64,000 nucleotides of DNA, taken from the NCBI GenBank assembly GCA_030583605.1, contig CP129466.1, positions 1,371,001 through 1,435,000 on the forward strand. The letters run 5' to 3'. The notes beneath the pieces were generated by a model. The model made no database searches. It saw only the letters and a program-made list of their open reading frames with translations, and was not told where the DNA came from. Origin of the DNA: Gammaproteobacteria bacterium (GTDB taxonomy: Bacteria > Pseudomonadota > Gammaproteobacteria > Steroidobacterales > GCA-2729495). Below are positions 46,775 to 56,311 of the stretch, piece after piece (within the stretch, counting starts at the first letter, position 1; every line of letters begins with the position of its first letter). The translations under genes and the position numbers were made by a program.

Positions 46775-49180
46775 ATGACTACGAAGACGGTCGCGAGCTC
46801 GGGCGACAGCAACCTGGCGATGTGGTTGCTCAATAAGAAGAACTGGTTCGTGCATTTCATGATCGTGACGCTGATCAGCGTCGTTGGCCTGTTGTACCTC
46901 GGCCAGCAGACGTATTCCGGCGCACCACCGTTGGTGAAATTCGTGACCCCGGACGGGGAAACGTTCATCAGCAAGGAGCAGATCTCGCGCGGCCAGGAGA
47001 TTTTCCAGCTGCGGGGGCTCATGCTCTACGGCTCGTTCTGGGGTGACGGTGCCGACCGCGGTCCGGACTTTACCGCCGATGCCCTGCACCGCATGGTCGT
47101 GACGATGCGGCAGTTCTATGCCGACGAGATGAAGGCACGCAACGGGGTCAGCGAACTGACGCCGTTCGAGCAGGACGCCATTGCCCAGCGGGTCATCCGG
47201 GAACTGCACAACAACGCCTACGACGCGAACGCACAGCAGATCGTCCTGACCGCCGGTCAGGTCTATGCATTTGAGCGCCTGGTCGAGCACTACACCCGGA
47301 TGTTCACCGACCCGACCTACCGGGACCGCATGGAGCCGATCAACCAGGTGTCCGGAGCGGACAACCTCCGTGCGCTCAGCTCATTCTTCTTCTGGGGCGG
47401 CTGGGTAGCCGCTGCCAACCGGCCGGGTCAGGAGTACAGCTATACGCATAACTGGCCTTACGATCCGGAGGCAGGCAACCACGCTACCAGCGCGACGTTC
47501 ATCTGGACCTTCATATCCATCTTTGCGCTGTGGGTAGGCATCAGCGTCGTGCTGTATGTCTACGGCCAGATGAAGATGCAGCCGATCGACCTGTTCGAGT
47601 CACAGGGCAGCGGTAACGGGCACTGGCTGACGACGACGGACCTGGAAAACGGGTACGTGCGTCCGACGCAGCGTTCGACCTACAAGTTCTTCGCCCTGGC
47701 CATCATCGTGTTCGGCCTGCAGGTGCTGGCCGGCATCATCAGTGCGACGGACTTCATTCGTCCGTTCGGCATCAACCTCCAGGAGCTCATTCCGTTCACG
47801 GTTTCGCGCAGCTATCACGCGCTGTTGCAGATCTTCTGGTTCTTCATGTGCTGGGTGGGCTATACGATCTTCTTCCTGCCCAGGCTGGCCAAGGTGCCGA
47901 AGGGCCAGAAGTTCCTGATCAACCTGCTGTTCGGTTTGGCCGTGATCGTGGCCGTCGGGGCCCTCGGCGGCATCTACACCGGCCAGCGCGGCTGGATGAG
48001 CGACAAGATGTCGTACTGGTTCGGCAGCCAGGGTTGGGAGTTCATCGAGCTTGGGCGCTTCTTCCAGCTCCTGCTGCTCGGTGCCTTCACGCTGTGGATC
48101 TACATCATCTATCGCGGCATCAAGCCCTGGATCAGCATGAAGAACGTCTGGTCCGTGCCGGCGTGGCTGCTCTGGGGCAGCGGCGTGATGGTGCTGTTCC
48201 TGTTCTTCAGCGTCCTCATGGTGCCGAGCTCCAACTGGGCCGTCGCCGACTACTGGCGCTGGATGACGGTGCACATGTGGGTCGAGGTCACCTTCGAGGT
48301 GTTCACGACCGTCATCGTCGCCTACCTGCTGGTCCAGATGGGCCTGGTGACCAGGCTGATGGCCGAGCGTGTCATCTTCCTGGCGGTGATGTTGTTCTTC
48401 GTGACTGCGCTGAACGGCATCTCTCATAACTTCTACTGGATCGCCAAGCCGACGGGCATCATTGCGGTCGGCAGCGTGTTCTCCACCCTGCAGGTGTTGC
48501 CACTGCTGCTGCTCACGCTCGATGCCTGGCAGATGCGCCAGGAGGGCATCAAGGCCAATGAGTTCCGCGTCCAGGGCAAGCAGGCGTTCGTGATGGAGAG
48601 TGTCTGGCTGTTCATCCTCGCGGTGAACTTCTGGAACATCTTCGGCGCCGGTGTCTTCGGTTCGCTGATCACTCTGCCGCTGGTGAACTACTACGAGCAT
48701 GCGACCTACATGACGCAGAACCACGCTCACGCGGCGATGTTCGGCGTCAAGGGCAACGTCGCACTGGCAGGCCTGCTGTTCTGCTGCCAGCACCTGTTCG
48801 AGAAGTCTGCCTGGAGCGAGAAGCTGGTGCGAACCGCCTTCTGGTCGCTGCAGATCGGCCTGGCGCTCATGATGTTCCTCGACCTGTTCCCGGTCGGCCT
48901 GTACCAGATCTATGTGGTACTGACGGACGGCTTCTGGCACGCGCGGTCGGCGGACATCATCCAGGGGCCAGTGTTCGTGACGTTGACCTACCTGCGCATG
49001 ATCGGCGGGTCGATCTTCGTCGTCGGAGGCCTGTTGCCGCTGATCTGGTTCGTGCTCTCGCGGGGTGCGCGTCTGCGTCGCGAGACGGACGTCGAGACCG
49101 ACGAGTGGGCGGCCTACCAGAAGGAGTACGGCCACGAGAGCGGCAAGGAGTGGGCCGCGCAGCCGGAAACCCGACTCTGA
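46775..49180 (+). CDS. nod: Putative nitric oxide dismutase (qNOR-like, Nod type)
   Basis: 801 aa, with the quinol-NOR plan: N-terminal helix, a periplasmic cytochrome c-like fold without haem motif (about 45-235), and a 12-helix haem-copper oxidase core. FeB ligand His500 and Glu504 are in VHMWVEVTFEVF; haem ligands are in NHAHAAMFG (His650, His652). Three departures from qNOR stand out: GTGHHYYW becomes GISHNFYW (second FeB His replaced by Asn552), SALE becomes STLQ (Glu replaced by Gln573), and the quinol site looks broken (HxxxE becomes His348-xxx-Gln352; GD becomes Gly744-Gly745). This is the pattern reported for Nod of Methylomirabilis and strain HdN1, proposed to turn 2 NO into N2 and O2. 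A database would call it norB. AAGGAG precedes the ATG. No other denitrification gene is in the window. Confidence 0.85.
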   Translation: MTTKTVASSGDSNLAMWLLNKKNWFVHFMIVTLISVVGLLYLGQQTYSGAPPLVKFVTPDGETFISKEQISRGQEIFQLRGLMLYGSFWGDGADRGPDFTADALHRMVVTMRQFYADEMKARNGVSELTPFEQDAIAQRVIRELHNNAYDANAQQIVLTAGQVYAFERLVEHYTRMFTDPTYRDRMEPINQVSGADNLRALSSFFFWGGWVAAANRPGQEYSYTHNWPYDPEAGNHATSATFIWTFISIFALWVGISVVLYVYGQMKMQPIDLFESQGSGNGHWLTTTDLENGYVRPTQRSTYKFFALAIIVFGLQVLAGIISATDFIRPFGINLQELIPFTVSRSYHALLQIFWFFMCWVGYTIFFLPRLAKVPKGQKFLINLLFGLAVIVAVGALGGIYTGQRGWMSDKMSYWFGSQGWEFIELGRFFQLLLLGAFTLWIYIIYRGIKPWISMKNVWSVPAWLLWGSGVMVLFLFFSVLMVPSSNWAVADYWRWMTVHMWVEVTFEVFTTVIVAYLLVQMGLVTRLMAERVIFLAVMLFFVTALNGISHNFYWIAKPTGIIAVGSVFSTLQVLPLLLLTLDAWQMRQEGIKANEFRVQGKQAFVMESVWLFILAVNFWNIFGAGVFGSLITLPLVNYYEHATYMTQNHAHAAMFGVKGNVALAGLLFCCQHLFEKSAWSEKLVRTAFWSLQIGLALMMFLDLFPVGLYQIYVVLTDGFWHARSADIIQGPVFVTLTYLRMIGGSIFVVGGLLPLIWFVLSRGARLRRETDVETDEWAAYQKEYGHESGKEWAAQPETRL

Positions 49181-49210
49181 GGTTGCTCCAGAGACAGGCG
49201 TAAGTAGCCA

Positions 49211-49266
49211 GGGCCCCGCGGGCGTCGTTCAAACGATCGAACGACACCGCGGGGCCCGATCTTTTT
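49211..49266 (+). terminator. Rho-independent terminator after nod
   Basis: Long hairpin: GGGCCCCGCGG...GTCGTTC pairs with GAACGAC...CCGCGGGGCCC around an 8-base loop, followed by GATCTTTTT. Confidence 0.85.
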
Positions 49267-49288
49267 CCGGATCGATTTTTCAGGTTCC

Positions 49289-49408
49289 TCGCCGATCTGC
49301 GGGGACGGGGCGCCGTTGCGACCGAGTCGATGCGTTGATGCCGCGCGGTGCCTGCTGGCGGGCGCTGCGCCGGGACGCACGGCGCCGGCGTAACCCGTAG
49401 CGACGAGC
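49289..49408 (+). repeat. Two-part dispersed repeat, copy 2 (short form)
   Basis: Segments 49289-49338 and 49384-49408 are the inverted counterparts of 34466-34515 and 34109-34133. Lies between the nod terminator and the 3' end of the IMPase-like gene. Both copies are intergenic. Confidence 0.75.
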
Positions 49409-49436
49409 GCCGGAGCGAGCCGGAAGGCCGACACCC

Positions 49437-50276
49437 TCAGGTGCCCAGCCGGTTCATGATGGCCGCATGGGTGAGCGCGTCAGCCGCCACGACCATGTCC
49501 ACGGATTCCTCCGGGTCGAAGTCCTCGAAGATCCGCAACGGACTGCCGTCGAGATGGGATGCCTTGCCGCCCGCCTGGACCGCGATGAATGCCGCAGCGC
49601 CCCAGTCGAGGCACTCCCCGCTGCGACAGGCGAAGGCCGCAAGCCTGCCGCTGTAGAACTCGTTCAGGTTGTCCAGGCCGCGTGCGGGGTCGTCGTCCGT
49701 GACGATATCGAAGCACTCGAACTCACCGCGTAAGCGGGCGTTGATCTCGGGTGTCTGGTAGGTCAGGCATCGACGACCGCCGGGACGGGTGTGTAGCGGC
49801 ACCATGTCGGCCAGGCGGGGCTGGCTGCGCTGCCCGGTCAGGGCGCCACCTTTGCGCAATCCGAGGTAAAAACGGCCGCTCGATGGCACGTAGCTGATGG
49901 CCGCCACGAGCCGACGCTGTTCGGCAATGCTGATGATGATGTCCCAGTTTGGCCGCTGGTGCTTGAAGAGATAGGTGCCATTGATCGGGTCGAGATGAAC
50001 CGAGACGGGTGCCTCCGTCGGGAAATACTTCTTATTCAGTGACTCGGAGTGCTCTTCGCCGAAGAATGCCACGTCGGGGAAGCGGGCGAGCGTGGCGACC
50101 TCGATGAAATTCTGGACCGACAGGTCAGCGTCGGTAAGGGCGCTGACCCAGGCATTGTGGCCGTCCTTCTGGTCGGGTCCGGCAATGCGCGGCTGTATCG
50201 TCAGCGCGTAGTCGCCGGCGGACACCAGCAGACCGAGGTAGAAATCGACCAGTTCCACAGCGGTTGCCAGCGCCAT
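49437..50276 (-). CDS. Inositol monophosphatase-family protein with altered metal site
   Basis: 279 aa with the IMPase fold: GEEHSES (Glu-Glu metal site, about 73-75) and LDPINGTYLF (95-104). Canonical members have DPxDGT; here the second Asp is Asn99. The later WDxAAG motif is replaced by CLDWGAAAF, so the third metal Asp is also displaced. Either a changed specificity or loss of phosphatase activity is likely. It may form an operon with the DUF1499 gene 11 bases upstream. Confidence 0.8.
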   Translation of the reverse strand: MALATAVELVDFYLGLLVSAGDYALTIQPRIAGPDQKDGHNAWVSALTDADLSVQNFIEVATLARFPDVAFFGEEHSESLNKKYFPTEAPVSVHLDPINGTYLFKHQRPNWDIIISIAEQRRLVAAISYVPSSGRFYLGLRKGGALTGQRSQPRLADMVPLHTRPGGRRCLTYQTPEINARLRGEFECFDIVTDDDPARGLDNLNEFYSGRLAAFACRSGECLDWGAAAFIAVQAGGKASHLDGSPLRIFEDFDPEESVDMVVAADALTHAAIMNRLGT

Positions 50277-50287
50277 GGCCGGTGCAC

Positions 50288-51031
50288 TCAGCCGCTCGCC
50301 AGCCGTTCGCGGAAGGCGCGGATACGCTGCGCGTTGAACCCCGCGTCGCCGCGTCCGACGCGGGACTTCGAGCGCAGGTCCACACGAGTCTGCGTGCCGG
50401 AAGCGCGAACACGGATGACCACGTCGTCCTTGAAGCCGATCCAGGGGGTGGTAGCGACGGCCTCGATGCGCCCTTCTTCCGGTGCGACGTCGACCAGTTC
50501 CCAGCCGAGTTCGGTGGCAACGGTTCTGGCCCGCGCAAAGGCCGCCTCGGCGGGCATGTCGACCACGATCGTGCGGATGTCCGGATAAGCCTGAGCCTGC
50601 AAGGCAGCGCTTTGCTCGGGAAAATACGCCGGTGGGTTCGCCGCCCCGGCCGCCTCGCGCAGCGGCACGACTGCGACAAACGCCGGAGGGTCGTCGAGGT
50701 CGGTGCTGATGTCGTGAATCGGCGGTCCACCCATCGCGCTGATGCGACTGACGTTGAACCCCGTGATGAGCAGCGCGGTGAGGAAGGCCAGCCAGGTCGC
50801 CGGTCGCGAGGCCGCACCGGCACGGCCGCCGCTGCGCACCAGCCCGAGACCGGCCGTAATCAGCGCGACAAACATCGCCAGGCCACCCAGGGCCAGCGCG
50901 CCAAAGGCCAGTTGCCAGCTGTCGATGAATCCCGGCTTGTGGCCGGCCGATACGGCGATCAGCAGCAGTCCGATGGCGGCTGACCCGCAGCCGATGCGAC
51001 TCAGGCGCGTGCCCTTAGGTTGGGTTTGCAT
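50288..51031 (-). CDS. DUF1499 membrane protein
   Basis: 247 aa. Three N-terminal membrane helices (about 12-30, 38-65, 80-97) are followed by a DUF1499 domain with DDVVIRVRASGTQTRVDLRS and the terminal SRVGRGDAGFNAQRIRAF, the family's signature. Domain likely faces the periplasm. Function unknown. Confidence 0.85.
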   Translation of the reverse strand: MQTQPKGTRLSRIGCGSAAIGLLLIAVSAGHKPGFIDSWQLAFGALALGGLAMFVALITAGLGLVRSGGRAGAASRPATWLAFLTALLITGFNVSRISAMGGPPIHDISTDLDDPPAFVAVVPLREAAGAANPPAYFPEQSAALQAQAYPDIRTIVVDMPAEAAFARARTVATELGWELVDVAPEEGRIEAVATTPWIGFKDDVVIRVRASGTQTRVDLRSKSRVGRGDAGFNAQRIRAFRERLASG

Positions 51032-51137
51032 TTGCCCCGTCCTCCTGCAGATGCCGGCCGGCCCGACGTTAGCACAGCCTCAGTCCGCGCCGCAGGCCGG
51101 CGTACAATACGCCCCGGTTTTTGGGGCGATGGGGAAT

Positions 51138-52013
51138 ATGGACCGGGCGCTGCAGGATCTGCTCACGCTCCTCGAACTCGAGCCACTGGAGGAGAACATC
51201 TTCCGCGGCCAGAGTCATGACACCGGGCTGCCGCAGGTCTTCGGCGGCCAGGTGCTCGGCCAGGCGCTCGCGGCCGCCAGTCGCACCGTGGAGCGCCGCC
51301 AGGTGCACTCGTTGCACGCGTATTTCCTGAAGCGCGGCGACGTCAATGCCCCGATCGTCTACGAAGTGGACCGTGCCCGCGACGGCGGCAGTTTCTCAGC
51401 GCGCCGGGTGGTCGCGATCCAGCACGGCGCACAGATTTTCAACATGGCCGCATCGTTCCAGGCGCCCGAGGAGGGGCTCGAACACCAGGCGAAAATGCCG
51501 GCGGTACCCGGTCCGGATGAACTCGAGGATATCGTGGAACTCGCCCGCAACAACGGCGCGGACCTGCCGCCGCGCATGCAGCGCTTCCTGACGTATCGGC
51601 GACCGTTCATCGTCAAGCCCGTGCAGCCCGGACAGTTTCTCACGCCGGGCAAGATCGAGCCCGTCAAGCAGGTGTGGATGAAGGCCATCGACCGGCTGCC
51701 GGACGACGAATTCCTCCATCACGTGCTGTTGGCCTACGTCTCTGACTACGAACTCATTGGTACCGCGACGCTGCCGCATGGCTTGCATGCCGCCCGCGGC
51801 GGCCTGCAGATGGCGAGCCTGGATCACGCCATGTGGTTTCACCGGCCGTTACGGGTCGACGAGTGGTTGTTGTTCGACCTGGAGAGTCCCAGCGCATCCG
51901 GTGCCCGCGGACTCGCACGCGGCCAGGTGTTTACCCGCGACGGCACGCTGGTGGGATCCCTGGCGCAGGAAGGGCTGATACGGTTGCGCGAAAGCAAGCC
52001 TGCGCCGCAGTGA
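51138..52013 (+). CDS. tesB: Acyl-CoA thioesterase II TesB
   Basis: 291 aa double hot-dog. MDRALQDLLTLLELEPLEEN aligns with E. coli TesB from its first residue, which selects ATG 51138 over 51129. FRGQSHDTGLPQVFGGQVLG, SLHAYFLKRGD, DHAMWFHRPLRVDEWLLF and the final VGSLAQEGLIR carry the Asp/Gln/Thr catalytic network. Hydrolyses medium- and long-chain acyl-CoA. Confidence 0.93.
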   Translation: MDRALQDLLTLLELEPLEENIFRGQSHDTGLPQVFGGQVLGQALAAASRTVERRQVHSLHAYFLKRGDVNAPIVYEVDRARDGGSFSARRVVAIQHGAQIFNMAASFQAPEEGLEHQAKMPAVPGPDELEDIVELARNNGADLPPRMQRFLTYRRPFIVKPVQPGQFLTPGKIEPVKQVWMKAIDRLPDDEFLHHVLLAYVSDYELIGTATLPHGLHAARGGLQMASLDHAMWFHRPLRVDEWLLFDLESPSASGARGLARGQVFTRDGTLVGSLAQEGLIRLRESKPAPQ

Positions 52014-52031
52014 ACGACCGGCGCCCGGTGC

Positions 52032-52553
52032 TCAGGCCAGCGGGCGCAGTGCCTGTCGGTAGAGTCCGCCGCGAGCGACGTAGCGCCGCGCCGCGGCCGC
52101 CACACGGGCCAGTTCCTCGGCCGTCAGGCTACGGGCGACTCGTGCCGGCGAGCCGATGATCAGCACACCCTCGGGGAACTGCTTGCCCTCGGTGACCAGC
52201 GCTCCGGCGCCGACGATGCAGCGTGGGCCGATACGGGCGTGATTCATGACGACGGCACCGATGCCGATCAGGGCTTCGTCACCGATCTCGCATCCGTGCA
52301 GGGTCACGAGATGGCCGACGGTCACCAGCGAGCCGAGAACCAGCGGCGCCCCCGGGTCGGAATGCAGGACCGAGTTGTCCTGGATGTTGGTGCCGCGCCC
52401 GATGCTGAGCCGTTCAACGTCCCCGCGCAGTACCGCGCCGAACCAGACGCTCGATTCTGCGGCCAGGTGCACGTCGCCGATCACGGTCGCGCCCGGAGCC
52501 ACGTAGGCGTCATCGGCAATCTGCGGACGTCGACCGTCCAGTTCGTAGATCAC
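52032..52553 (-). CDS. Gamma carbonic anhydrase family protein
   Basis: 173 aa left-handed beta helix (hexapeptide repeats [17 protein letters not shown]). Zn-type His are in [20 protein letters not shown] and in [11 protein letters not shown]. coli homologues are YrdA/CaiE/PaaY. Carbonic anhydrase activity is uncertain. The ATG overlaps the stop of gpmA by 4 bases, so the two are translationally coupled. Confidence 0.9.
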   Translation of the reverse strand: MIYELDGRRPQIADDAYVAPGATVIGDVHLAAESSVWFGAVLRGDVERLSIGRGTNIQDNSVLHSDPGAPLVLGSLVTVGHLVTLHGCEIGDEALIGIGAVVMNHARIGPRCIVGAGALVTEGKQFPEGVLIIGSPARVARSLTAEELARVAAAARRYVARGGLYRQALRPLA

Positions 52554-53293
52554 CTGGCCTTGCCCTGTGCGGCGACTGCGGCTGCGGCTTTCTGCACGGT
52601 GTCCGGATCGCCGATGTAGCGACGATCGCGGGGCTTCAGCGCCGCATCGAGTTCGTACAGCAGCGGGATCCCGGTCGGAATGTTCAGTTCGGTGATCTCG
52701 CTATCGGAGATGCCATCGAGCATTTTCACCAGGGCCCGCAAGCTGTTGCCGTGCGCGGCCACCAGCACGTTCTCACCGGCGCGCAACCGCGGCGCGATGC
52801 TGCTGTCCCAGTAGGGGAGCACACGCACCAGCGTGTCTTTCAGCGACTCAGTGGCCGGGAGGGGCGCAGCTCCACGGTAGCGGCGGTCGAAGCGCGGGTG
52901 CCGCTGGTCGTCTGGTGCCAGCGCGGGCGGGGGGATATCGAAGCTGCGGCGCCAGATCTTCACCTGGTCCTCGCCGTGCTGCGCCGCGGTCTCGGCCTTG
53001 TTCAGTCCCTGCAACGAGCCGTAATGGCGCTCGTTGAGGCGCCAGCTACGTTCCACCGGGACCCACATCAGGTCCATCTGATCCAGGATCAGCCATAACG
53101 TGCGGATCGCGCGCTTCAGCACGGAAGTAAACGCGTAGTCGAACTGCAGGCCGAGGGCGGTCAACTGCCGGCCGGCCTCGATGGCCTCCGCGCGACCCTG
53201 CTCGGTCAGGTCCACGTCGACCCAGCCGGTGAACCGGTTTTCGAGATTCCAGGTGCTCTGGCCATGGCGGCACAGGACCAGCTTGCCGGGCAT
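52550..53293 (-). CDS. gpmA: 2,3-bisphosphoglycerate-dependent phosphoglycerate mutase
   Basis: 247 aa. Catalytic His in [18 protein letters not shown], the Glu in [16 protein letters not shown] and the second His in [17 protein letters not shown] are present. Glycolysis/gluconeogenesis: interconverts 2- and 3-phosphoglycerate. Confidence 0.96.
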   Translation of the reverse strand: MPGKLVLCRHGQSTWNLENRFTGWVDVDLTEQGRAEAIEAGRQLTALGLQFDYAFTSVLKRAIRTLWLILDQMDLMWVPVERSWRLNERHYGSLQGLNKAETAAQHGEDQVKIWRRSFDIPPPALAPDDQRHPRFDRRYRGAAPLPATESLKDTLVRVLPYWDSSIAPRLRAGENVLVAAHGNSLRALVKMLDGISDSEITELNIPTGIPLLYELDAALKPRDRRYIGDPDTVQKAAAAVAAQGKAR

Positions 53294-53435
53294 GCGCGGG
53301 ATCCTTTTTGTGAATCTGGGTGGGCGCCTAGTCTAACGCGGCCCGCCTGCTGTCGACGACTCTCCGGCAGGGCCGCACCCGCGGTGGTGTGTCCGCAGCT
53401 TGCGGTTGCGGGTACGCTGCCGGTGGCCGCAGGAA

Positions 53436-54530
53436 CTACGGCACGTGCGCGGCCGCAAGGTAGTCGTGCGACTGCATTTCCAGCAGTCGGCTGCGGGTGC
53501 GCTCGAACTCGCGCTTCAGGCGCGTACCCTGGTAGAGACGGTCGACCGGCACGGCCGCCGAGAGGATGAGCTTGACCCGGCGGTCATAGAACTCGTCCAC
53601 CAGCGCAATGAATCGCCGCGCCTGGTTCTCGAGGGTCTCGTCCATGAGCGGCACGCTGGAGACGATCACGGCCTGGAATGCGCGCGCGATTTCGATGTAG
53701 TCGTCCTGGCTGCGCGGGCCGTCACAGAGAGCCGAGAACTCAAACCAGGCGATGCCGTCTGCGCGCCGTTGCGTCGGGATGTCACGCCCGTTGATTTCGA
53801 TCGGCTGGCCGGAGGTCCCCTCGCCGGGCGCGATCTCGTCGAACCAGCGTTGCAACCCGGCCGTCGCCGAGTCGTTCAGCGGAGTGTGGAAAATCTTCGC
53901 ACGCTCGAGTACGCGCAGCCGGTAGTCCGTGCCGGAATCGACCCGGAGCACCTCGGTGTGCTCCCTGATGAGGCTGATCGCCGGCAGGAAACGCGAGCGC
54001 TGCAGCCCGTCGCGGTAAAGCTCCTCGGGTGCCACATTGGATGTGGCGACGAGCGTGACGCCGCGGCGAAACAGGCCGTCGAGCAACCCTGCGAGGATCA
54101 TCGCATCGGCAATGTCGCTGACGTAGAACTCGTCGAAGCAGATGACCCGTGCCTGGGCGGCAAATTCGTCGGCCACGATCTCCAGCGGCGCGGGCTCGTT
54201 GTGCAGGGTCCGCAGCCGCCCGTGCACACGGTACATGAGGCGATGGAAGTGGTAGCGCAGGCGATCCTGAAAGGGCAGTCCATCGAAGAACAGGTCCATG
54301 AGGAGCGTCTTGCCACGCCCGACGCCGCCCCACAGATACGCGCCACGCACTGGGGGTGCCCGGCCCGGAACCATGAGGCGCCACAGCCGCGACACCAGGC
54401 CGGCAGTCGCTGGTCCTCGTACCAGGTCCTCACCGATCCGCTGCAGCGTATCGATTGCCCGCAGTTGCGCGGCATCGTGATCGAGAGATTTCTGTGCGCG
54501 GACTGCTGCGTAACGAGCGTGTAGGTCCAT
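53436..54530 (-). CDS. zapE: Cell division ATPase ZapE (AFG1 family)
   Basis: 364 aa. Walker A GGVGRGKTLLMDLFFD, YHFHRLMYRVH, Walker B VICFDEFYVSDIADAM and sensor-like VATSNVAPEELYRDGLQRSR are typical of ZapE/AFG1, a five-domain AAA-like ATPase acting at the Z ring during growth stress. ATG 54530 starts with MDLHARYAAV; an in-frame start at 54584 adds 18 unlikely residues. No good ribosome site is visible. Confidence 0.92.
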   Translation of the reverse strand: MDLHARYAAVRAQKSLDHDAAQLRAIDTLQRIGEDLVRGPATAGLVSRLWRLMVPGRAPPVRGAYLWGGVGRGKTLLMDLFFDGLPFQDRLRYHFHRLMYRVHGRLRTLHNEPAPLEIVADEFAAQARVICFDEFYVSDIADAMILAGLLDGLFRRGVTLVATSNVAPEELYRDGLQRSRFLPAISLIREHTEVLRVDSGTDYRLRVLERAKIFHTPLNDSATAGLQRWFDEIAPGEGTSGQPIEINGRDIPTQRRADGIAWFEFSALCDGPRSQDDYIEIARAFQAVIVSSVPLMDETLENQARRFIALVDEFYDRRVKLILSAAVPVDRLYQGTRLKREFERTRSRLLEMQSHDYLAAAHVP

Positions 54531-54655
54531 AGGACGAGGATGAACGGGGGCGTTTAGCGTAGCCGCCGGGCGCGGGGGAGGCAAAGCAGGCGCGGTGCTG
54601 TCCGCATTTCCTTAGAATGCCATCCGGCGTGACCAGAATCCGGAGTCAGGGTCCG

Positions 54656-56311
54656 ATGAGCGAGCGCGAATCCATGGAGTTCGACGTAGTAATCGTCGGT
54701 GGCGGGCCATGTGGTCTCGCGGCGGCCTGCCGGCTGATGCAGCTTGCGGCCGAGGCGGGTCGCGAGATCGGCGTTGCGCTGGTGGAGAAGGGCGCGGAAA
54801 TCGGTGCGCATGTCATGTCGGGGGCGGTGCTCGAGCCGACAGCGCTCGATGAGCTGTTTCCTGACTGGCGCGCCGGCGACGCGCCTGTAACGACCGCTGT
54901 CACGGAGGACGATTTTTTCCTCCTGAGCGGCGCAACGGCGAGCTGGCCGATTCCGGAACTGTTTGTCCCGCGGCCGGCGCGAAACGAGGGCAACTTCATC
55001 ATCAGCCTCGGCGAACTCTGCCGCTGGCTGGCTCGGCAGGCGGAGGCGCTGGGTGTGAACCTGTTTCCCGGTTTTGCCGCAACGGATGTGATCTACGACG
55101 GTGAGCGTGTCGCCGGTATTGCAACCGGCGACATGGGTCGTGACCGCGCCGGAACGCCGAAGGATTCGTTCCAGCCCGGTTACGAACTGCGTGCGCGACA
55201 GACGATCTTCGCCGAGGGTTGCCGAGGCAGTCTCGGCAAGCAACTGATGCGCCGCTTCGATCTGCGCCGCGATTGCGATCCGCAACATTTCGGCATCGGC
55301 CTGAAAGAAGTATGGACCATTGATGCCGCGAACCACCGGGAGGGCGCGGTGGTGCACACGCTCGGCTGGCCGCTGGCGAATGATACCGAAGGGGGCGGCT
55401 TTCTCTACCACGCAGCGGGAAACCAGGTGTATCTCGGGTTCATCGTCGCATTGAGTTACAGCAACCCGTGGCTCGATCCCTTCCAGGAGTTCCAGCGCTG
55501 GAAGCAGCATCCGCGCATCAGGGCGGTGCTCGCCAACGGCAAGCGGGTGTCCTACGGAGCGCGGGCGGTCAACAAGGGCGGGTTGCAGTCGCTGCCGCGT
55601 CTCGGATTTCCGGGTGGCGTGCTGGCCGGTTGTGAGGCCGGGTTCCTCAATGGCGCGAAGATCAAGGGAATTCACACCGCCATGAAGACGGGCATGATTG
55701 CGGCCGAGGCGGTTTTCGCTGGGCTTGAGGCGGGTGGCACGGATGCGCAGGACCGGCTGGCCGAGGACTTCGAGCGCCGGGTGCGCGAATCATGGGTTTA
55801 CCGTGAGCTCGAGAACACCCGCAATTTCGGCCCGGCGCAGCACCGGTTTGGCACGTTGCTCGGCGCCGCATTTGTCTGGTTCGACCAGAACATCGCGTTC
55901 GGGCGCCTGCCGTTCACGCTGCACAACCCGGTTCCCGACCACATCGGGCTCAGGCGGGCGGCGGATTGCGAGCCGATTCGCTATCCGAAACCCGATGGCG
56001 TGGTGAGCTTCGACCGCCTGTCGTCGGTGTTTCTCTCGAGCACCAATCACGAAGAGAACCAGCCCTGTCACCTGCGACTCGGCGATCCGCAGATACCGGT
56101 GCGCCACAATCTGCCGCTCTACGCGGAACCGGCACAGCGCTACTGCCCGGCGGGTGTCTACGAGATCGTGGAGGAGCAAAGTGGGCCGCGCTTGCAGATC
56201 AACGCGCAGAACTGCGTGCACTGCAAGACCTGCGACATCAAGGATCCGGCGCAGAACATTGATTGGGTGCCGCCTGAGGGCGGTGGCGGCCCGAACTACA
56301 CCGCCATGTAA
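54656..56311 (+). CDS. Electron transfer flavoprotein-ubiquinone oxidoreductase
   Basis: 551 aa. FAD Rossmann motif VVIVGGGPCGLAAACRL, quinone-site region with GWPLANDTEGGGFLYH and LPRLGFPGGVLAGCEAGFLN, and a C-terminal [4Fe-4S] motif YCPAGVYE / CVHCKTCDIKDP. Membrane-attached; accepts electrons from ETF during fatty acid and amino-acid oxidation and reduces ubiquinone. Fits the CoA-ester catabolism genes nearby. GGAG precedes ATG 54656. Confidence 0.95.
   Translation: MSERESMEFDVVIVGGGPCGLAAACRLMQLAAEAGREIGVALVEKGAEIGAHVMSGAVLEPTALDELFPDWRAGDAPVTTAVTEDDFFLLSGATASWPIPELFVPRPARNEGNFIISLGELCRWLARQAEALGVNLFPGFAATDVIYDGERVAGIATGDMGRDRAGTPKDSFQPGYELRARQTIFAEGCRGSLGKQLMRRFDLRRDCDPQHFGIGLKEVWTIDAANHREGAVVHTLGWPLANDTEGGGFLYHAAGNQVYLGFIVALSYSNPWLDPFQEFQRWKQHPRIRAVLANGKRVSYGARAVNKGGLQSLPRLGFPGGVLAGCEAGFLNGAKIKGIHTAMKTGMIAAEAVFAGLEAGGTDAQDRLAEDFERRVRESWVYRELENTRNFGPAQHRFGTLLGAAFVWFDQNIAFGRLPFTLHNPVPDHIGLRRAADCEPIRYPKPDGVVSFDRLSSVFLSSTNHEENQPCHLRLGDPQIPVRHNLPLYAEPAQRYCPAGVYEIVEEQSGPRLQINAQNCVHCKTCDIKDPAQNIDWVPPEGGGGPNYTAM

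Noticed and set aside
47600..49135. 511-codon minus-strand frame opposite nod
   Set aside because: Shadow of the nod reading frame; low-complexity His/Glu/Gln-rich product without family features.
46775..49180. Ordinary quinol-dependent NO reductase NorB
   Set aside because: Overall fold fits, but the Asn and Gln replacements at catalytic positions argue against normal qNOR activity; kept as alternative in databases.
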